In this document: positions 11,381 to 23,084 of the stretch, piece after piece
Numbering within the stretch: the first letter of the stretch is position 1
How the letters are laid out: every line of letters begins with the position of its first letter
Source: Paragonimus westermani
Taxonomy: Eukaryota; Platyhelminthes; Trematoda; Plagiorchiida; Troglotrematidae
Assembly: GCA_008508345.1 (NCBI GenBank)
Contig: QNGE01000289.1
Span: 160,651 to 224,650 of the forward strand
Reading direction: 5' to 3'
DNA length: 64,000 nt
Translations under genes and position numbers: made by a program
Notes under the pieces: model-generated
Seen by the model: only the letters and a program-made list of their open reading frames with translations
Database searches by the model: none
What the model was told of the DNA's origin: nothing

Positions 11381-11561
11381 TAGCAGTGTACTACCCAGGC
11401 ATGGTCACTTTGCAGTAGGTTTGCCGTGGAGACAAGATGGATGGGTATTGCACAACAATGGAAGGATAAAGGCAGCCGTTTTATTGTTCAAGCCAATTTA
11501 CTTCCTTATTCGTGAGTTGATTACAATACGTAACGTCTTACCGTAGACAGATTCAACAGTA

Positions 11562-12110
11562 TTGTCGCAATACCTACAGGACACCTCATCGCGTTTGTCA
11601 AATTTTGCCGGCAGCCGTGTAGGACTCATCCACGACCTTACTTCTGTCTCACAGTGGAGGCGTGTGCCTTCAGATATAAACCTGGTCGATGTGGCGTCTG
11701 GAGGAGCGCCACAGGCTTTGACCAGGGGGATGAACCTCTGGTTACGGGGTCCCTGCTTTCTGCTGAACTCAGAACAATTGCCGAAAATGCCAACCTTATG
11801 GTCGGCGAAGAAAGACCGTAAAATTAGACGCACTCATGCGATTACCACGAAATCGGACCTTGATTTCATACTGGACCAGCTGGTACCAAGGCATTCTAGT
11901 TGGACTAAGTTACTGCGGGTCATAGCTTGGTTATCACGTTACGTTAACTTTCTGTCCGTGGTTATATCCACTGGACAAAGCGCGTCAATCAGAGTAGGAA
12001 CCGGTTGTACGTGCGGAATCAATGCTTTTTGTCTCAAACTAGTAAAACTTGTGCAAAAGCGCGAGTTCTCTGAGGAACTCAGGGTCCTGAAATCGTCCAT
12101 CGTAAATCCT
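11562..12110 (+). pseudogene. BEL/Pao RNase H remnant and integrase N-terminus
   Basis: The frame around 11600-11790 carries SQWRRVPSDINLVDVASGG and LWLRGPCFL, matching the conserved end of BEL RNase H (WRhVPT..NPADDASRG...WLxGP). It is followed by a linker resembling the region before the integrase zinc-binding domain (SSWTKLLRVIAWLSRYVNF). Earlier RNase H catalytic residues and the whole RT are missing. Confidence 0.7.
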
Positions 12111-12114
12111 CGTA

Positions 12115-13092
12115 ATGGGGGCAGACTTGAGATTGCTGCCGGCGTTGATATGTGAAGCACTGCATCTTGGTGGTAGAATCCGATCAGAAAACGGAGACGG
12201 TGTGGAGTTGGTGATTATTCCTAGTCACGGCGTTGTCACAAGTCCTTTGATACGTCACTATCACGAGTCCGAAGGGCATATGGGTGCCTTCCATGTACTT
12301 GTCAGCATCAGGAGGCGGTTTTGGATTTCGAAAGGTATGGCGGCTGATAAACGAGTGGTAAGTGAAAGCTGTCACTTTAAAAGGGTTTATGCTGAGCACT
12401 GCACTCAAACGATGGCGCCAATTCCGTCGACAGACGGTTACTCATTCAGGTGCTGTGAGGTGGATTATTCCAGCCCATTCAGGGTGCCTATAGGGAGAAG
12501 CGAGCTCAGACAGCATGGCTGCATATGTGCCTGCTTGCGGATTCAGGCGATTCATATCGAAGTAGCTCATTCCATGTCTACGGATTCTTTTCTCATGACT
12601 CTTGTGCGATTTTTGGGAAGGCGGTGTAAGCCGGACGCTATTTACAGTGACAGCTATTCCAACTTTGTTGGAGCAGACTTGGAGCTAAAACGAAGGCTGC
12701 GACAACTGGACCAGTGTGTGTTGACAGGTAGGCTATCGAGTCAAAGAATTGATTGGTATTTCAATCCTCTGGGTGCAAGTCATCGGGGAGGGGCCTGGGA
12801 GCGAATGATCCGAACAGTGAGACGAGTTATGTCGTGGGTAACACAACAGCAGGTAATGAATGAAGGGTCACTTACCACCTACACGGTGGAAGTTAAACGA
12901 ATCCTGAACGATAGGCCACTTGTGCCCGCTTATGATGATCCAGATATTCCCCAGGTACTTCGTCCTAGTGATTTGCTGTTGTGCTCGAATACAGGCCTGA
13001 GTACAGATGAGGTTACATTGTACGAACGTTACACAAGGGGCTGCAGACATGCACAGCACTTATCTAGTGTTTTGGAAACGATGGCGGCGTGA
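12115..13092 (+). CDS. BEL/Pao integrase
   Basis: 325 open codons. Zinc-binding HHCC-like part: HYHESEGHMGAFHVLVSIRRRFWI then a Cys pair region (only SCHFKRVYAEHC, so partly altered). Catalytic core: first Asp in CEVDYSSPF, then RAIHIE-like AIHIEVAHSMSTDSFL, second Asp in AIYSDSYSNFVGA, and the Glu in GGAWERMIRTVRR. C-terminal region: EVKRILNDRPL and a short DPxxL stretch. The D-D-E triad is therefore present, although the usual DNGTNF motif reads DSYSNF. It ends in a TGA at 13090; the chromo-like tail continues in another frame at 13093-13294 (LQVGDVVLFHE). Best preserved part of the element. Integrase inserts cDNA into host DNA in the nucleus. Confidence 0.85.
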   Translation: MGADLRLLPALICEALHLGGRIRSENGDGVELVIIPSHGVVTSPLIRHYHESEGHMGAFHVLVSIRRRFWISKGMAADKRVVSESCHFKRVYAEHCTQTMAPIPSTDGYSFRCCEVDYSSPFRVPIGRSELRQHGCICACLRIQAIHIEVAHSMSTDSFLMTLVRFLGRRCKPDAIYSDSYSNFVGADLELKRRLRQLDQCVLTGRLSSQRIDWYFNPLGASHRGGAWERMIRTVRRVMSWVTQQQVMNEGSLTTYTVEVKRILNDRPLVPAYDDPDIPQVLRPSDLLLCSNTGLSTDEVTLYERYTRGCRHAQHLSSVLETMAA

Positions 13093-13395
13093 ATACGTAC
13101 CTCAACTGCAGGTTACACCTAAGTGGTTGGAAGCTCCGCGTGGTCTTCAAGTAGGCGATGTAGTTCTCTTTCACGAAAGAGCTTCCAGAGGTGTTTGGCC
13201 CTACGGTATAATCACCGACGGCACTGTAGGACGAGATATCAAATCACTGTTTTTTAGAAGCGTCTGCAGAGTAACACTAAGTTACTACGGGTGAAGCAGT
13301 AGGTGTGGACAATCAAGTCGAACCGGTCGTTGCCGCTGTTCATATTGCCACCTTGAGTTTGGAAAACCAGCCGGTTTTCGGGGCCCGGTGTTAAT

Positions 13396-14293
13396 TTTGT
13401 CAAGGTGTGTTGCGTTATTTTGAGACTGATGAGATCTGTTTGATGTTAAATAGTGGCCCTACGCTCTACCCGAATGAGATACATTACTCCTCCTTGTTCT
13501 TACACAACCTACTTTGACCGTTTTCCTTACCCCCATTTAGTCTGAGCCCTGTAAACTTCCAAATACCGAAGTGAGACATTTTTCTTCCATATTTTTCTTT
13601 GAGTAACTTATGATTCCCGTCGTTTCTTGATGCATGAATAGTCGTTCTACTCTGACCAAACCAATGACCATTTGTTTGAGTGAGCTCAACCCCCTTTATC
13701 GTCCACCATTGTTGATCGGTGCCTGGTTGTCCATTTGTTGTGCGGGCACTTTTTTCTTTGATTTCTGGGGATTTCCACATTCGACGTGAGAGACAATTTC
13801 CTTGTACATTGGTTCAATTAGTACCGTAATAAACCTAGTTATTACGAGCGCCTTCTTGCTAACCGTTTCGAGGATATATTATCTTTGTCGTTGAATATTG
13901 AGAGGCATTTACTGGACCAACAGATTACGCGTAACTCGGGGTGAACTTGAATCGTTAGCAAACGATCCAATAGTGTCTATTTGTGTGCTTACATCTTTAG
14001 ACGCTCTGTAGCCACACTTGCACGCGTCTGACTTCTGCTCGCTCGGGGTCTCATGTAGAAGATCCGGCATGGCCTTCAGTTGGGTGCAGCTATCTCGGAA
14101 TGGACCGCTCATACAGATAAATGATCCTTTCATATAAATGAGCAAGGCGTACTCGTCCCCCCTGTGGATAATACACTTAAAGTCGTACCAGTGTAGGCAC
14201 GTCTGGCATTGCATGCCGTTCTGAACAGTCATACGACAGCCGAAACGACCAAATGCACGCGATACCTCCGATCCATCAATGTTGCTGGATCTT
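13396..14293. repeat. 898 bp direct duplication, right copy
   Basis: Partner of 8047-8944. This copy is joined on its right to the intact start of CR1 ORF1 (MTRTRSSN at 14304) and its 5' UTR, and on its left to the end of the BEL/Pao element. Confidence 0.85.
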
Positions 14294-14304
14294 GTGCGTG
14301 TCAT
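13909..14304 (-). pseudogene. CR1-like ORF1, N-terminal 131 codons with PHD-like finger
   Basis: Starts at the ATG at 14304 (MTRTRSSNIDG) and runs to a stop at 13909. Cysteine pattern: CRMTV, CQTCLHWYDFKC, CMSGPFRDSC, DACKCG. The W-Y-x-x-K-C signature is typical of PHD-like domains. It ends RVTRNLLVQ. This gives the true N-terminus that is lost at 8944 in the other copy. Confidence 0.75.
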
Positions 14305-14560
14305 TGTGTTATGGTTTGTGAGTAAAGATGAGAGTTGTTAATGAAAAGGAAACACGAAGCTAGAAAATGATACGGATATTATCGAACACGAATAAGAAAA
14401 TACGCGATGAGTTATGCTATTCGACAAAGAATAGCAATGATCGTATATAATTTTTGGATGCACTGGGCACCAAGACAGCAAAAACATGAATGGACAATGA
14501 CAGCGAGAAAATGTTAAACGAATTTCGAGTTATCTGCGCGAAATCAAAGCAGAAACTCAG
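14305..14560 (-). other. CR1-like element 5' UTR
   Basis: Diverged but alignable with 61310-61530: shared words include ATGATCGTATATAATTT (ATCGTATGTAATTT in the other copy), GCACTGGGCACCAAGACAGCAAAAA and TGGACAATGACA. In both places it lies directly upstream of ORF1, so it is probably the 5' leader and internal promoter region of the element. Confidence 0.6.
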
Positions 14561-14639
14561 GGTTTCCAGATCCAGATAGCTTTTCTTGCTAAGTATCACG
14601 CGAGCATCTGTTTATCTCAAAAGTACCCACTGATGTTAC

Positions 14640-17301
14640 ACAGCTCTCAGATATTACAGTATATACCAGGAACAGGGTCAGCTCACCTGCACAGTGAAAG
14701 TTTAGGTAAACGAGAATCAAGCAGTGCTTTGTAGCGATCCCTAAGGGTGCTGCTCACGACCACAGAAGAGAGAATGTTAAAAATATCAATAACCCTGCAA
14801 GAAAAGAAGCGCTACTTAAGGGGGTTCCAAGGATGAATCTTAGAGAGCTCTCTGTTATGTCCTCGTCGGTAGTCACCATTCGCCACAGTGAAGAGCTGTT
14901 CTACGAGACCTACACCAAACAGCAACTAGGTGTGAACTGAGTCGCCGCGGAGCCGGCAAAATTCGGGTGGACACAAATAAGGAATTTCTAGTGTTGGCTA
15001 GTACGCGGGTAGTTGCGCGGGTGGTAGTTGCGCGCTGGACACAATCAACAGTTGATATGCAGTTCTTCAGTCCGGTGTACACAACCCGATCAGCACACCC
15101 GGGGATCAGGTTCGTGTAAACACCTAAAATCGTTTGAAACGTTTGCATACCTATGCGGGGGAAAGTGTGCTTAACCCTCCTAATGGTGGTAAATCCCTTC
15201 TCCTCGCTATTCCTTGGTAAATAGCCGATGGTAAGTTATACGGCATTCAGATGCTCAGGTCTTTCTTTAGATCAATTTTCATGGCATCTACTGTGCAGAT
15301 TGCACTATGGATCATGCGGGTATTTTCTGAATATTCACCGACTGACATAGGAGCACATTTATTATCATTTAGTGGCAGACTTCGATTGTCCGACTATCGC
15401 TCAATTTTGTCATGGTCAGTCAGTGATGTATGTGGATCAGTGGCATTCCGGACGTTTGGATCGTCAGCTTATAAAAGAGCGTTGTTAGATCTACCGTGTC
15501 GCGGTTCGGATAGGCGGTGGGTCGATTAGTTTTCCATCAAGGAAACCATGCTGCGTAGGGGAAAATGATGGTTCATTAAGGTGTGATTGGATGTGGTACA
15601 CTTTGCCGAGCATTCCATTATCTACCACGGAATACTGGTAAAACTGTTTGGTCAACAGCTAGTAAGGGAGTGTCGAACAGCCGGTTTAAAGATGGGTGTG
15701 ACTGTCGCCTCTTTCTATGCGCCACGGGGAATGTTATTCTGAAGCGTCTGGTGGAACAGCTCATGAAAGAGTTCAAATGGGCTAGCAGCTGGTTCTTCAA
15801 GGATTCTGGAATGGATCTTGTAAGAACCCGGTGCACTGTAAGAATCAGCCTTGGATGAAAAATCTTCAACGTCCAGCGCAGAAATCTCGGCGGCAAAGAC
15901 TGGTCGTCGGTAGTTTTGCGGCGGTAGAGTAGGGTGCCAGTTCGATTGTGTGACGTTGCAGACTGTCGTGTAGTGCTTCCCAGATAGCTCGGCCACAAGT
16001 AAGAAGTAAGATGAGGTCTCCATGCCGGACAGTCGCAGAGAGAGAACTGAGGATTCATTCTTTCTGAGTCGTTGAACATTTCTGTGTGAGAAGTTTCTAC
16101 TTTCGCGGGCTCTCGGGAGGATTATTTTGTACGAGTTTCACGTATTCACGAAATCTCCGCCGGCTGTTAATTCAAACAACGTAAAGCGCACTTAAGTTCT
16201 CTGAGTTTCCCCCAAGCTTGTTTCTCAAATGAATGGAAACGGCCAACAAAAAACGATGCGTTTTGGACGGAACTGGTGACCGGAAGGTATTAGTGAGCAG
16301 TTTTCGAGGTGAAAATATTTTGTGCGCTTTCTGACGCGTGCTTTGAAACACACTGTAGTTTTATTCCAGTGTCATAATCAACAAGACGTGAATTTAGGCA
16401 GCTTCTTAAATCACTAAAACTAGTTTGATTAAAATCTGGAAATGTGGATTTTCTCACTGGTTGTTTTAACCAGCAATATATAAGATTAAAGGTAACCTGA
16501 GGTCGGAAACAATGTCCAGGTGACAGCTTGATGGTTAACCTCTCAACCGATTGGTTTTCATTGGTTACTTCTGAGTATAGCACAGAATCTGACTAAAACT
16601 ACACTACGTCGAGGCGTTGGCATGCCGTGTCCACACTCTCCGTCCTATCAGCCTTGATGAGGACGCTGAGGGCGAACTTCCCCGCCCCAGTGAGAAAGTG
16701 GTACCCAGTTTACCTGAGGTGCATTAAGGCCGCTCACGATGAGCAGTTAAGTAAATCGTTGTGGTCCTGAGAGGTTGTTCATGTTTACCAGGAAGGTGTC
16801 GTTGGCGGATACTTCGGATGCGGTAGAACGACATGTAAGCTACACGAGGAGTGAGTTTTGATCACAGAATGCTGGTCAAGGCTAAGGGCGTCACATTTAT
16901 CAGAGGTATGAAATTCGTCGGTAACCGTGGACGCAGAAGTCCACATGCTCGGTAAACTGAATGCCTGGGGACACTCAGTTCATTGTCTTTGACGTCACTT
17001 GTAAGCCAGGCCACCCAATGACTGTACGTGTGAGATTGAGTGTCATGAACCAACCGCCTAGTTTACGGTAATCTACTAGACAGACTCAGGCAATTCGTAA
17101 GCATGCAATTATATGCCACTTCATTATCTGATTCCTCGAAGAACTAGGAAGACGAGCACCAGAAAGAGCTTGGAAAACAGTACTTGACACTGAGGGGTAA
17201 TGGGGGTGAACTAGTTTTGTTCTGCTGAGCTGCTCTGACCGCCCTCTTTTGAGGCTGCGGGCACGACATCGCCGCCTACACGTACGTCGGTGACCCCACA
17301 T
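14640..17301 (-). pseudogene. Older CR1-like element, heavily decayed
   Basis: Minus-strand remnants in family order: 3' UTR (14640-14870), RT C-terminus (15148-14873, with YTNLIPGCADRVVYTGLK), scattered RT pieces (15529-16079) and endonuclease pieces (17053-16862, with WVAWLTSDVKDNELSVPRHSVYR), then an ORF1-like tail up to 17301. Many frameshifts and stops. Similarity to the 4-7 kb copy is clear at the level of motifs but much lower, so this is an older insertion. Because it abuts the 5' UTR of the next CR1 copy, the two lie head to tail. Confidence 0.6.
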
Positions 17302-18991
17302 GATGTTCGATCAGTATTTTTGATGTCGCAAATTGCGCCTCCTGCATCTTCGTCAAATTCCTTTTTTTTGAGGATGTTTGACAATTTTCACCCCTGAGAA
17401 ATATGGTTTTTCCGTCTGCTGGGTGGGGAGCCTGGAAGAGGACAATGTGAAGGGGGTTATTGGTCCAACGGTAGATAGACAGTGGTGCGGATCAAAGAAA
17501 TGTCTCTCGAATCACAGGAAGCAATCCCAACGGGGTACTCGTCTTTGAATTCCCTGGAAGAAAAATTCGTTTGCATGGCCGTTTGATAGATTTTGGAGTT
17601 GTCAATAAGGGAGACAGTTTTCTAGTGGTTTAAATGTTCTCGCCATTTGTGATTTTGCTAGGGACGTTAGCCATTGAAATAACCACCACAGAAACGGCCT
17701 CCCCGCTTTCTAATGAAGGCACATGTCATCTGTCAATATCTATGTGGAGCACTGGCAAGAAAACAAGGTAAACAAGAAACCCTGATATAAATTTAATCTA
17801 CGAACGGAATAGTGGAACTCAAATAGTTAGTCATGTCGATGGTTAATGCGAAATAAAGTGCGGGCGCAGTGTGACCCATAACTATAACTTCATGTGTATC
17901 AGCCCAACCGAGCAAACGTTAGCGTCGTTGAAGAAGAGGTGGTGCATTCCGCCTTAAAAATTTCAACGAAGTCGATGACAAAGATTAACACGGCGCCTTT
18001 ATAAAAATAACCGCAAACATTTTCTCAACAAGACAACAATTTTAGGTATCGCCGAGTCTTCTCATGACAATGCAACCGTTGTCTTGAGATGCATACTTGA
18101 AATTTCTAATCAGATATGGAAAAATTCGCATCTCCCTTTAGGGGCCGTTTCCAATTTCTTCTGAGCTTGGGACCTTTTTCAGCAAAACGCACAGATTCTG
18201 GATTGTTCCAAAGTAACTACTTAGACTTGCCGGACTTTAGGTCAACGTGACGGCGTTTTTTTGCCTGAAAAGTTACTAGATTTCAGATTTATACTGCTGC
18301 CATTGTTCGCACTGCTGACAGCCTGCAACATGGGGGAACTTCCACTTCGGTGCTTTTATTGAAGTAAGGTTGGTTGGAAGCCCGTGAGATTCTGAGCGCT
18401 ACGGTACATTATGAGTGACATTTGGTGCGTGTTAATCCCAAGTACCTTACTACTAATCAGCAATGTCAGATTTGTGTTTGAAAGATGCATTTCGCACGTT
18501 CGACACTAGACTCGAATGATAACCCTTTCATGTCTGCCAAATAAGACGCATAATTACTAGATGGGAACCTGCCGGCAACTTTTCTACCATCGAAGCATGA
18601 AATCAACCCGCCATTCGTGAAACCATATATTGTAGCATATAAGCCGGCTGTTTCTACTTTAAACGCCTGTAACATTTGCAGATCAACTTCTGAGCAACGT
18701 GGAGGCACCGACGGACAACATTATTTCGGAGTGTGGGTTTCAGCGACAGTCCTTTGAAAGACAACACAAACAGGCATCAGCCAAATTCCAAGCTAGCCAT
18801 GCACACTACTTACACAGGCGTGAACCGAAACGACGCAGCAGCACATTAGCACGCTCCGTTACAAAATTCAAATTCAATTTGTGCGCTTTTGCTGATTTGG
18901 CTGTGCGGTAAAATATGTGATTCTGACATTCTGAATACGCCTCCTTGAGCCACCCCGTCGTAGACTTGTGGAGAGAGAGTGTCCTCTAGTT
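17302..18991. other. Unassigned sequence
   Basis: No recognisable family on either strand. The longest frames are 80 codons (minus, 18466-18708) and 70 codons (plus, 18699-18911), and neither shows a motif I know. It may be decayed CR1 sequence, given the CR1 remnants on both sides. Confidence 0.4.
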
Positions 18992-19180
18992 TCAGTGGTC
19001 GACCCTCAAGGAATGTGAAAACCGGCTGACATGAACGTTTCTAATACCAAATATTAACATTTTAGTCAAAAGGCGCATGTGATGCGCGTGCTCGAAAGGT
19101 CTTCGAATATCCAAATGAGTTGCCACAATCATAGGTGTTCTTATAACATTGTCAAGCGAATCCCAACCGGTGCGTCCCAC
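18992..19180 (-). pseudogene. CR1-like endonuclease end, fragment
   Basis: A 62-codon minus-strand frame with LDNVIRTPMIVATHLDIRRPFEHAHHMRLLT, which follows the pattern of the endonuclease end seen at 6116-6370 (LDLVITNEAHLVDRVDIKPPLEHSDHMILTF). The catalytic SDH reads AHH. Only this short piece is recognisable. 19181-19740 holds nothing I can assign. Confidence 0.45.
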
Positions 19181-19740
19181 AGCAACGCCACGTTAATGAG
19201 AGTAAGTCTACCAACATAGCTGTTCCGTCCAATCATTCGTCCTAGACACTCAAGAAATCCACCAACACATCGGAAAGATAATTGGTGGCATCTTTTAGCT
19301 GTTCGATTTTAAGCACAGGCGGAACTCGGGAACACAAATGCTGCCTGACCTCATCGGTTACTATCACTTGGTCTCAAACCCTCGAAAGAAAATGCGTCAC
19401 ATTCTCCAGTTAAGCCAGTTTTCCAGGGTTGCATACTGTCAGCCATGGCGCTTTTGTTGAGACTAAGGGGTTCTGCTGTTTATTGGGCACATCCTTTTGT
19501 AAGGACCGTCGTGCTGTTGTCGGTTGTTACATAGAATAGGCTGGGTTGAAACTATGAAGTCCGACATTTGTGAACGACGGTTTGCAGCTGTTCGAATAGT
19601 CTAGATTAATTGGGGGAAAACCAGGGTGAATATAGTTGTTACAAGTTCCGGAAGCCTGCAATAACCTGTGTCGGAAACCAGTTTAGAGCACATTAGGATG
19701 TACTTGCCTAAAGTAGCATCTGGTATTTTCGCGATAATGA

Positions 19741-20470
19741 AGACGTGACAGAAAACGTCACAGGCCTACATCCAGCTTAAGGGAAAGGGTGCCGAAAATG
19801 AGCACCAGGGTTCCATTTGCAGTCTGGAACTGATAGGCTGTCGAGCCAGGCGTGTCCTTCTTTTCAGGCAGTATGACAATGAATTGGGCGCCGTTGTCTG
19901 CTATGGAGCGCAACTTGGAATTTCTATCAGAAATGAAAATTGGGCGATCAGAGATAGAACTGTCAGCAACAGTTATCATCATAACATGTTGGCAGTCGCC
20001 TTTCCCGAAGCCGTTGGGAAAGGTGTACGGTTTATTACTTTTCCCTCTCTTGGTCCCAAATCAGCGGTGATACCAACAGTTTCCTATTTTCGAGTCTGAC
20101 CTAGTGCAGCCTCTACTTCTGGAAGCGGAATTAACTCGAGAATGTTTGACGGCTAGCATCTCTAAACAAATTCCCTTCACTTTTATAGCCGAATCTATCG
20201 CCATGCCTTCTGCATTTGACTCCACCCGATGCACTTTGTTACGGAGGTGTTGGCTGGTTGTGTCGACGGATTTTAATAATAATATGCATTCCTCAACGCA
20301 TATATGAGAAGTACGCAGGGTTAAGCGCAGGCATTGCAGATAATTACAAGCGATACAAAGCGAATAATTGAGCACTAGCACATACGTGGAACCCGCTACC
20401 AAAATGGAGGTGGTCGAAAGCAAAATGATTGCGTTTCATGAACCTTTGACGCATGCAACAGGGCAAAAGG
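19741..20470 (-). pseudogene. Ty3/gypsy gag C-terminus and protease fragment
   Basis: Minus strand. The frame at 20423-20061 ends SRGCTRSDSKIGNCWYHR; the next frame continues with an FGTK-like stretch and then the protease (19982-19758: SISDRPIFISDRNSKLRSI, ADNGAQFIVILP, FQTANGTLVLIFG, LSLKLDVGL). The same order and motifs occur in the plus-strand element at 38.6-39.3 kb (CWYHHMFGTKARKC, then a protease). The protease active site reads DNG instead of DTG/DSG. Broken by frameshifts. Confidence 0.75.
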
Positions 20471-21060
20471 CAGTTATCTCACTTCTCAGATTTAGTCAAA
20501 AAATGGAGGTTACATCAATGTGTCTTTTTTGAAGGTTACATGGGGGTCGATTTTTCCAATAGTTCAAGGTCACTCTGGGGAAGACGTCTGAATATATCTT
20601 TGAAGTGTCTCGCCATTACGGGATATAACTATCGCCCGCGGAATATTAAAATGAGTCGGCATTGGCGAGGATAAACGAAAGCAACCCAAAACCCATCAAA
20701 CGAATTAACAGACTCTAGTGCGGGGTTTCTTCGGTTGCTGGAAGCTGTCAAAAGTTGAAGTTCTTGCGTATTGTTCAGCCTAGACGATGTTTCGTGCGTT
20801 CATCCGTCGCAGAGAAATTCTTCGCACAACAGGTAATAATCCGATCAAGAAAAAGAACGAAATTTCACATGTTAAGTGGGCAAAGGTGGGGCGATTGCAG
20901 TTACCATGACGAACAGTATATATGTGGCACTTTTTGACAAATAATTCATGCGACATAATTATTTTTGTTATGGTTACATGAGTCTTGTTGTTCACATCAT
21001 TTTTGCTATGATTGCCGATTCTTCCGAGAATCCTGTCGATATAGATAGAGGAGCAATTGC
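20275..21060 (-). repeat. Dispersed repeat, uninterrupted copy (pairs with 50720-52340)
   Basis: Aligns along most of its length with 50720-51039 plus 51918-52340. Shared landmarks: ATGCATTCCTCAA-type start, GGTCGAAAGCAAAATGA, TTTGACGCA.CCAACAG, TCAAGGTCA, GCATTTCGTCG-type stretch and GTGCGT.CATCCGTCG. The minus-strand frame at 21091-20780 has a counterpart at 52348-52106, both ending with an RRMNARN/RRMDARN-like stretch. Because it lies immediately upstream (minus strand) of the gypsy gag fragment, it is probably that element's 5' region. It supplies the empty site for the LTR insertion at 51040. Confidence 0.7.
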
Positions 21061-21832
21061 ATATGCCGAGTTGAAAAGCCTCTACATGCAAACAAGCACA
21101 TGCGTTCGTCGTCGATCTTGTGGCTCACTTACACTGGTATTTTTGATGAGCAACCAAGGTGGGGACAAGATCCCCTAGATGATAGGTGCTGAGAACCTGA
21201 TTCAGTCATCCTTATTCTCTTACGACGACACGGTCTCAGGGCGCGTAACTCAGTGTGTAGTAAGGTTTGCTGTCGTGTGGCTCAAGCACTGAATCCCTGT
21301 CTTAGGACGATGTGAGAAGTGTAGTAGCCGGATATGTGTATTTAGCAGGTTGGCTAATGATGCCGTTCAACTGGAACTGCAGCCCAGTCTGCAACAGCTA
21401 GTACTCTGAGTCTTCCGTGACATAATCCACGGCACGAAAACTCACGGCAGTTGTCCACCCGTCTACGGTTGCATCAGTAAAATGTACACGCAGGATCTAC
21501 ATCAAGTATATATAGTTGGTAATCAACGGAACTACGACATGATATTTAACGCTATAAGCGTACACCGTGGTGCTTAAGAGCACCACGATATATTGAGAAC
21601 ATGTTGCGATAATATCCTTGGGTCTGGTTATGGAACTATGCGGCCAATACGTGTCAAAAAAGAGTCTAATTTCTCAAGAACACCAGTTCGTTCTTCTCCG
21701 CAAAGGCCTAATTATTTGATGTTGAATTGGCCCTAGTAGTCGGCGACGTCCTGTGTCACTCCGCACCTCATGAGAGTTTTTGACCCTTTTGCATAGCTCC
21801 GGAACCCCATCCACACACAAGTCTCTGCGATT
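21061..21832. other. Unassigned sequence
   Basis: No open frame above about 75 codons and no recognised repeat. Confidence 0.4.
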
Positions 21833-23056
21833 TCAGCGATTCATATACAGGTTGGAGGCTGGGAACCCAATCTACTCAGATCCAGTCAGTTTGTCCGTTT
21901 TGATATCCGGCGGTCTTCTGTTGACCTGAAAGGCAGTCATTGAAAACGGGGTGCAGCACCACTCTTGGGGGTTACAGAAAATACCAAGAACAGAGTGAAA
22001 TAATAATCTAGCAGAACAGGATAAATTACTAATCCAAGGGTTTATTCAGTAAGTGGGAATCCAATAACACTTTGAGACGGTCCTTAGAAGATCAGCTAAC
22101 AACCTCTAGTGATAAGTCGTTCCAGTAGTTGATAACTCCATAAAAGAACTGTTGTCTTAGGAAGGTCCGAGGTCAAAGCTTATAGAGCTTCTTGTCGTGA
22201 TCTCTTCGACCGTTATCACTTACCAGGGTGAAGAATTGTTGCACGAGTCCTGTGCTAAGGAGAAAGTGTGTAAGAATTAAGTCACCGCGGAGTCTACGAA
22301 AATCAAGTGGATAGAGATCGAGAATTTCGAGGCGAGACTCGTAGGAGAGATGCCGTAAGCCAGTGACCATTTTGGTGGCTACTCGCTGAACACGTTCAAC
22401 AGCGAGTATTTCCTTCTTCAAACCGATATAGACGACTTGATTGGTATACTCGAGTAGTGGCCTTATGTAGACTCCGTAAAGCGTGTGGGAGGCGTGCTTG
22501 TCTATGCGGGGGAAGGTTCTTTTGATCATCCCAAGGGTCATAGTACCCCTTTTGGCGGCCGGATGGTAATGATAAGAGAGGGACGAATCAGACGACAGCC
22601 GAATCCCTAGGTCTTTTTTAAGGTCTACTTTTGTGATATCTACTACACTTTGTGCACCATGCATCACGAATAGGTTCCCGGAGTCTCGTCCGAGTGACAT
22701 GTGCGCACACTTACTGTCGTTTAGAGAGAGACTCCAATCATCTGACCAGCACTTAATACAATCGAGGTCAATCTACAATGCATTGGGATCATAGGTATTC
22801 CAGACTTTTTGGTCGTCGGCATAAATGAGGGCGTTGCTTGAGATCAACTCGAGGAAATCATTGAGGTAGATCAGAAACAACAATGGACCAAGTACTGATC
22901 CTTGAGGGACTCCGACAGAGACTGGAGGTGGAGACGAAAGGCCTGAACCGGTTTTTGCTCTGAAAGTCCTGTTACCAAAAATGTAAGTTATCCGGCAGAG
23001 AACCTCTCTTTCTAGTTTATGCACCAGAAGACCGTGTGGGACACGGTCGAATGCTC
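21833..23056 (-). mobile_element. CR1-like non-LTR element, 3' half, copy 2
   Basis: Nearly identical to 4014-5236 (a handful of base changes, such as STEL versus STGL in the C-terminal part). Contains the same RT motifs (AFDRVPHGLL, GVPQGSVLGPLLF, ALIYADD) and the same TAG interruption after DPNAL. To the right the reading continues only a few codons (DDIARAFDR) before losing family similarity near 23070, so this copy is 5' truncated, as is usual for target-primed insertions. Confidence 0.87.
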
Positions 23057-23084
23057 TGGCAATGTCGTCTATAGGATGCGCCAC
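22173..23084 (-). pseudogene. CR1-like reverse transcriptase, C-terminal part, copy 2
   Basis: RT motifs A to C plus the C-terminal tail, split by the stop shared with copy 1 (here 22773-22775). Catalytic Asp of motif A and the YADD pair are intact. Ends RDHDKKLYKL. No upstream ORF2 sequence is present. Confidence 0.85.

Larger units (their letters stand above)
9078..13395 (+). mobile_element. BEL/Pao LTR retrotransposon, internally deleted
   Basis: Plus-strand order is gag (DUF1759-like) - zinc knuckles - aspartic protease - [reverse transcriptase missing] - RNase H remnant - integrase. The typical 1.5 kb or more of RT and RNase H between protease and integrase is reduced to about 750 bp, so the element is non-autonomous. 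It sits in the minus-strand CR1 ORF1. The right end is GGGGCCCGGTGTTA at 13380-13393, which could be polypurine tract plus the first LTR bases, but no full LTR follows. The left end falls in the N gap. Confidence 0.82.
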
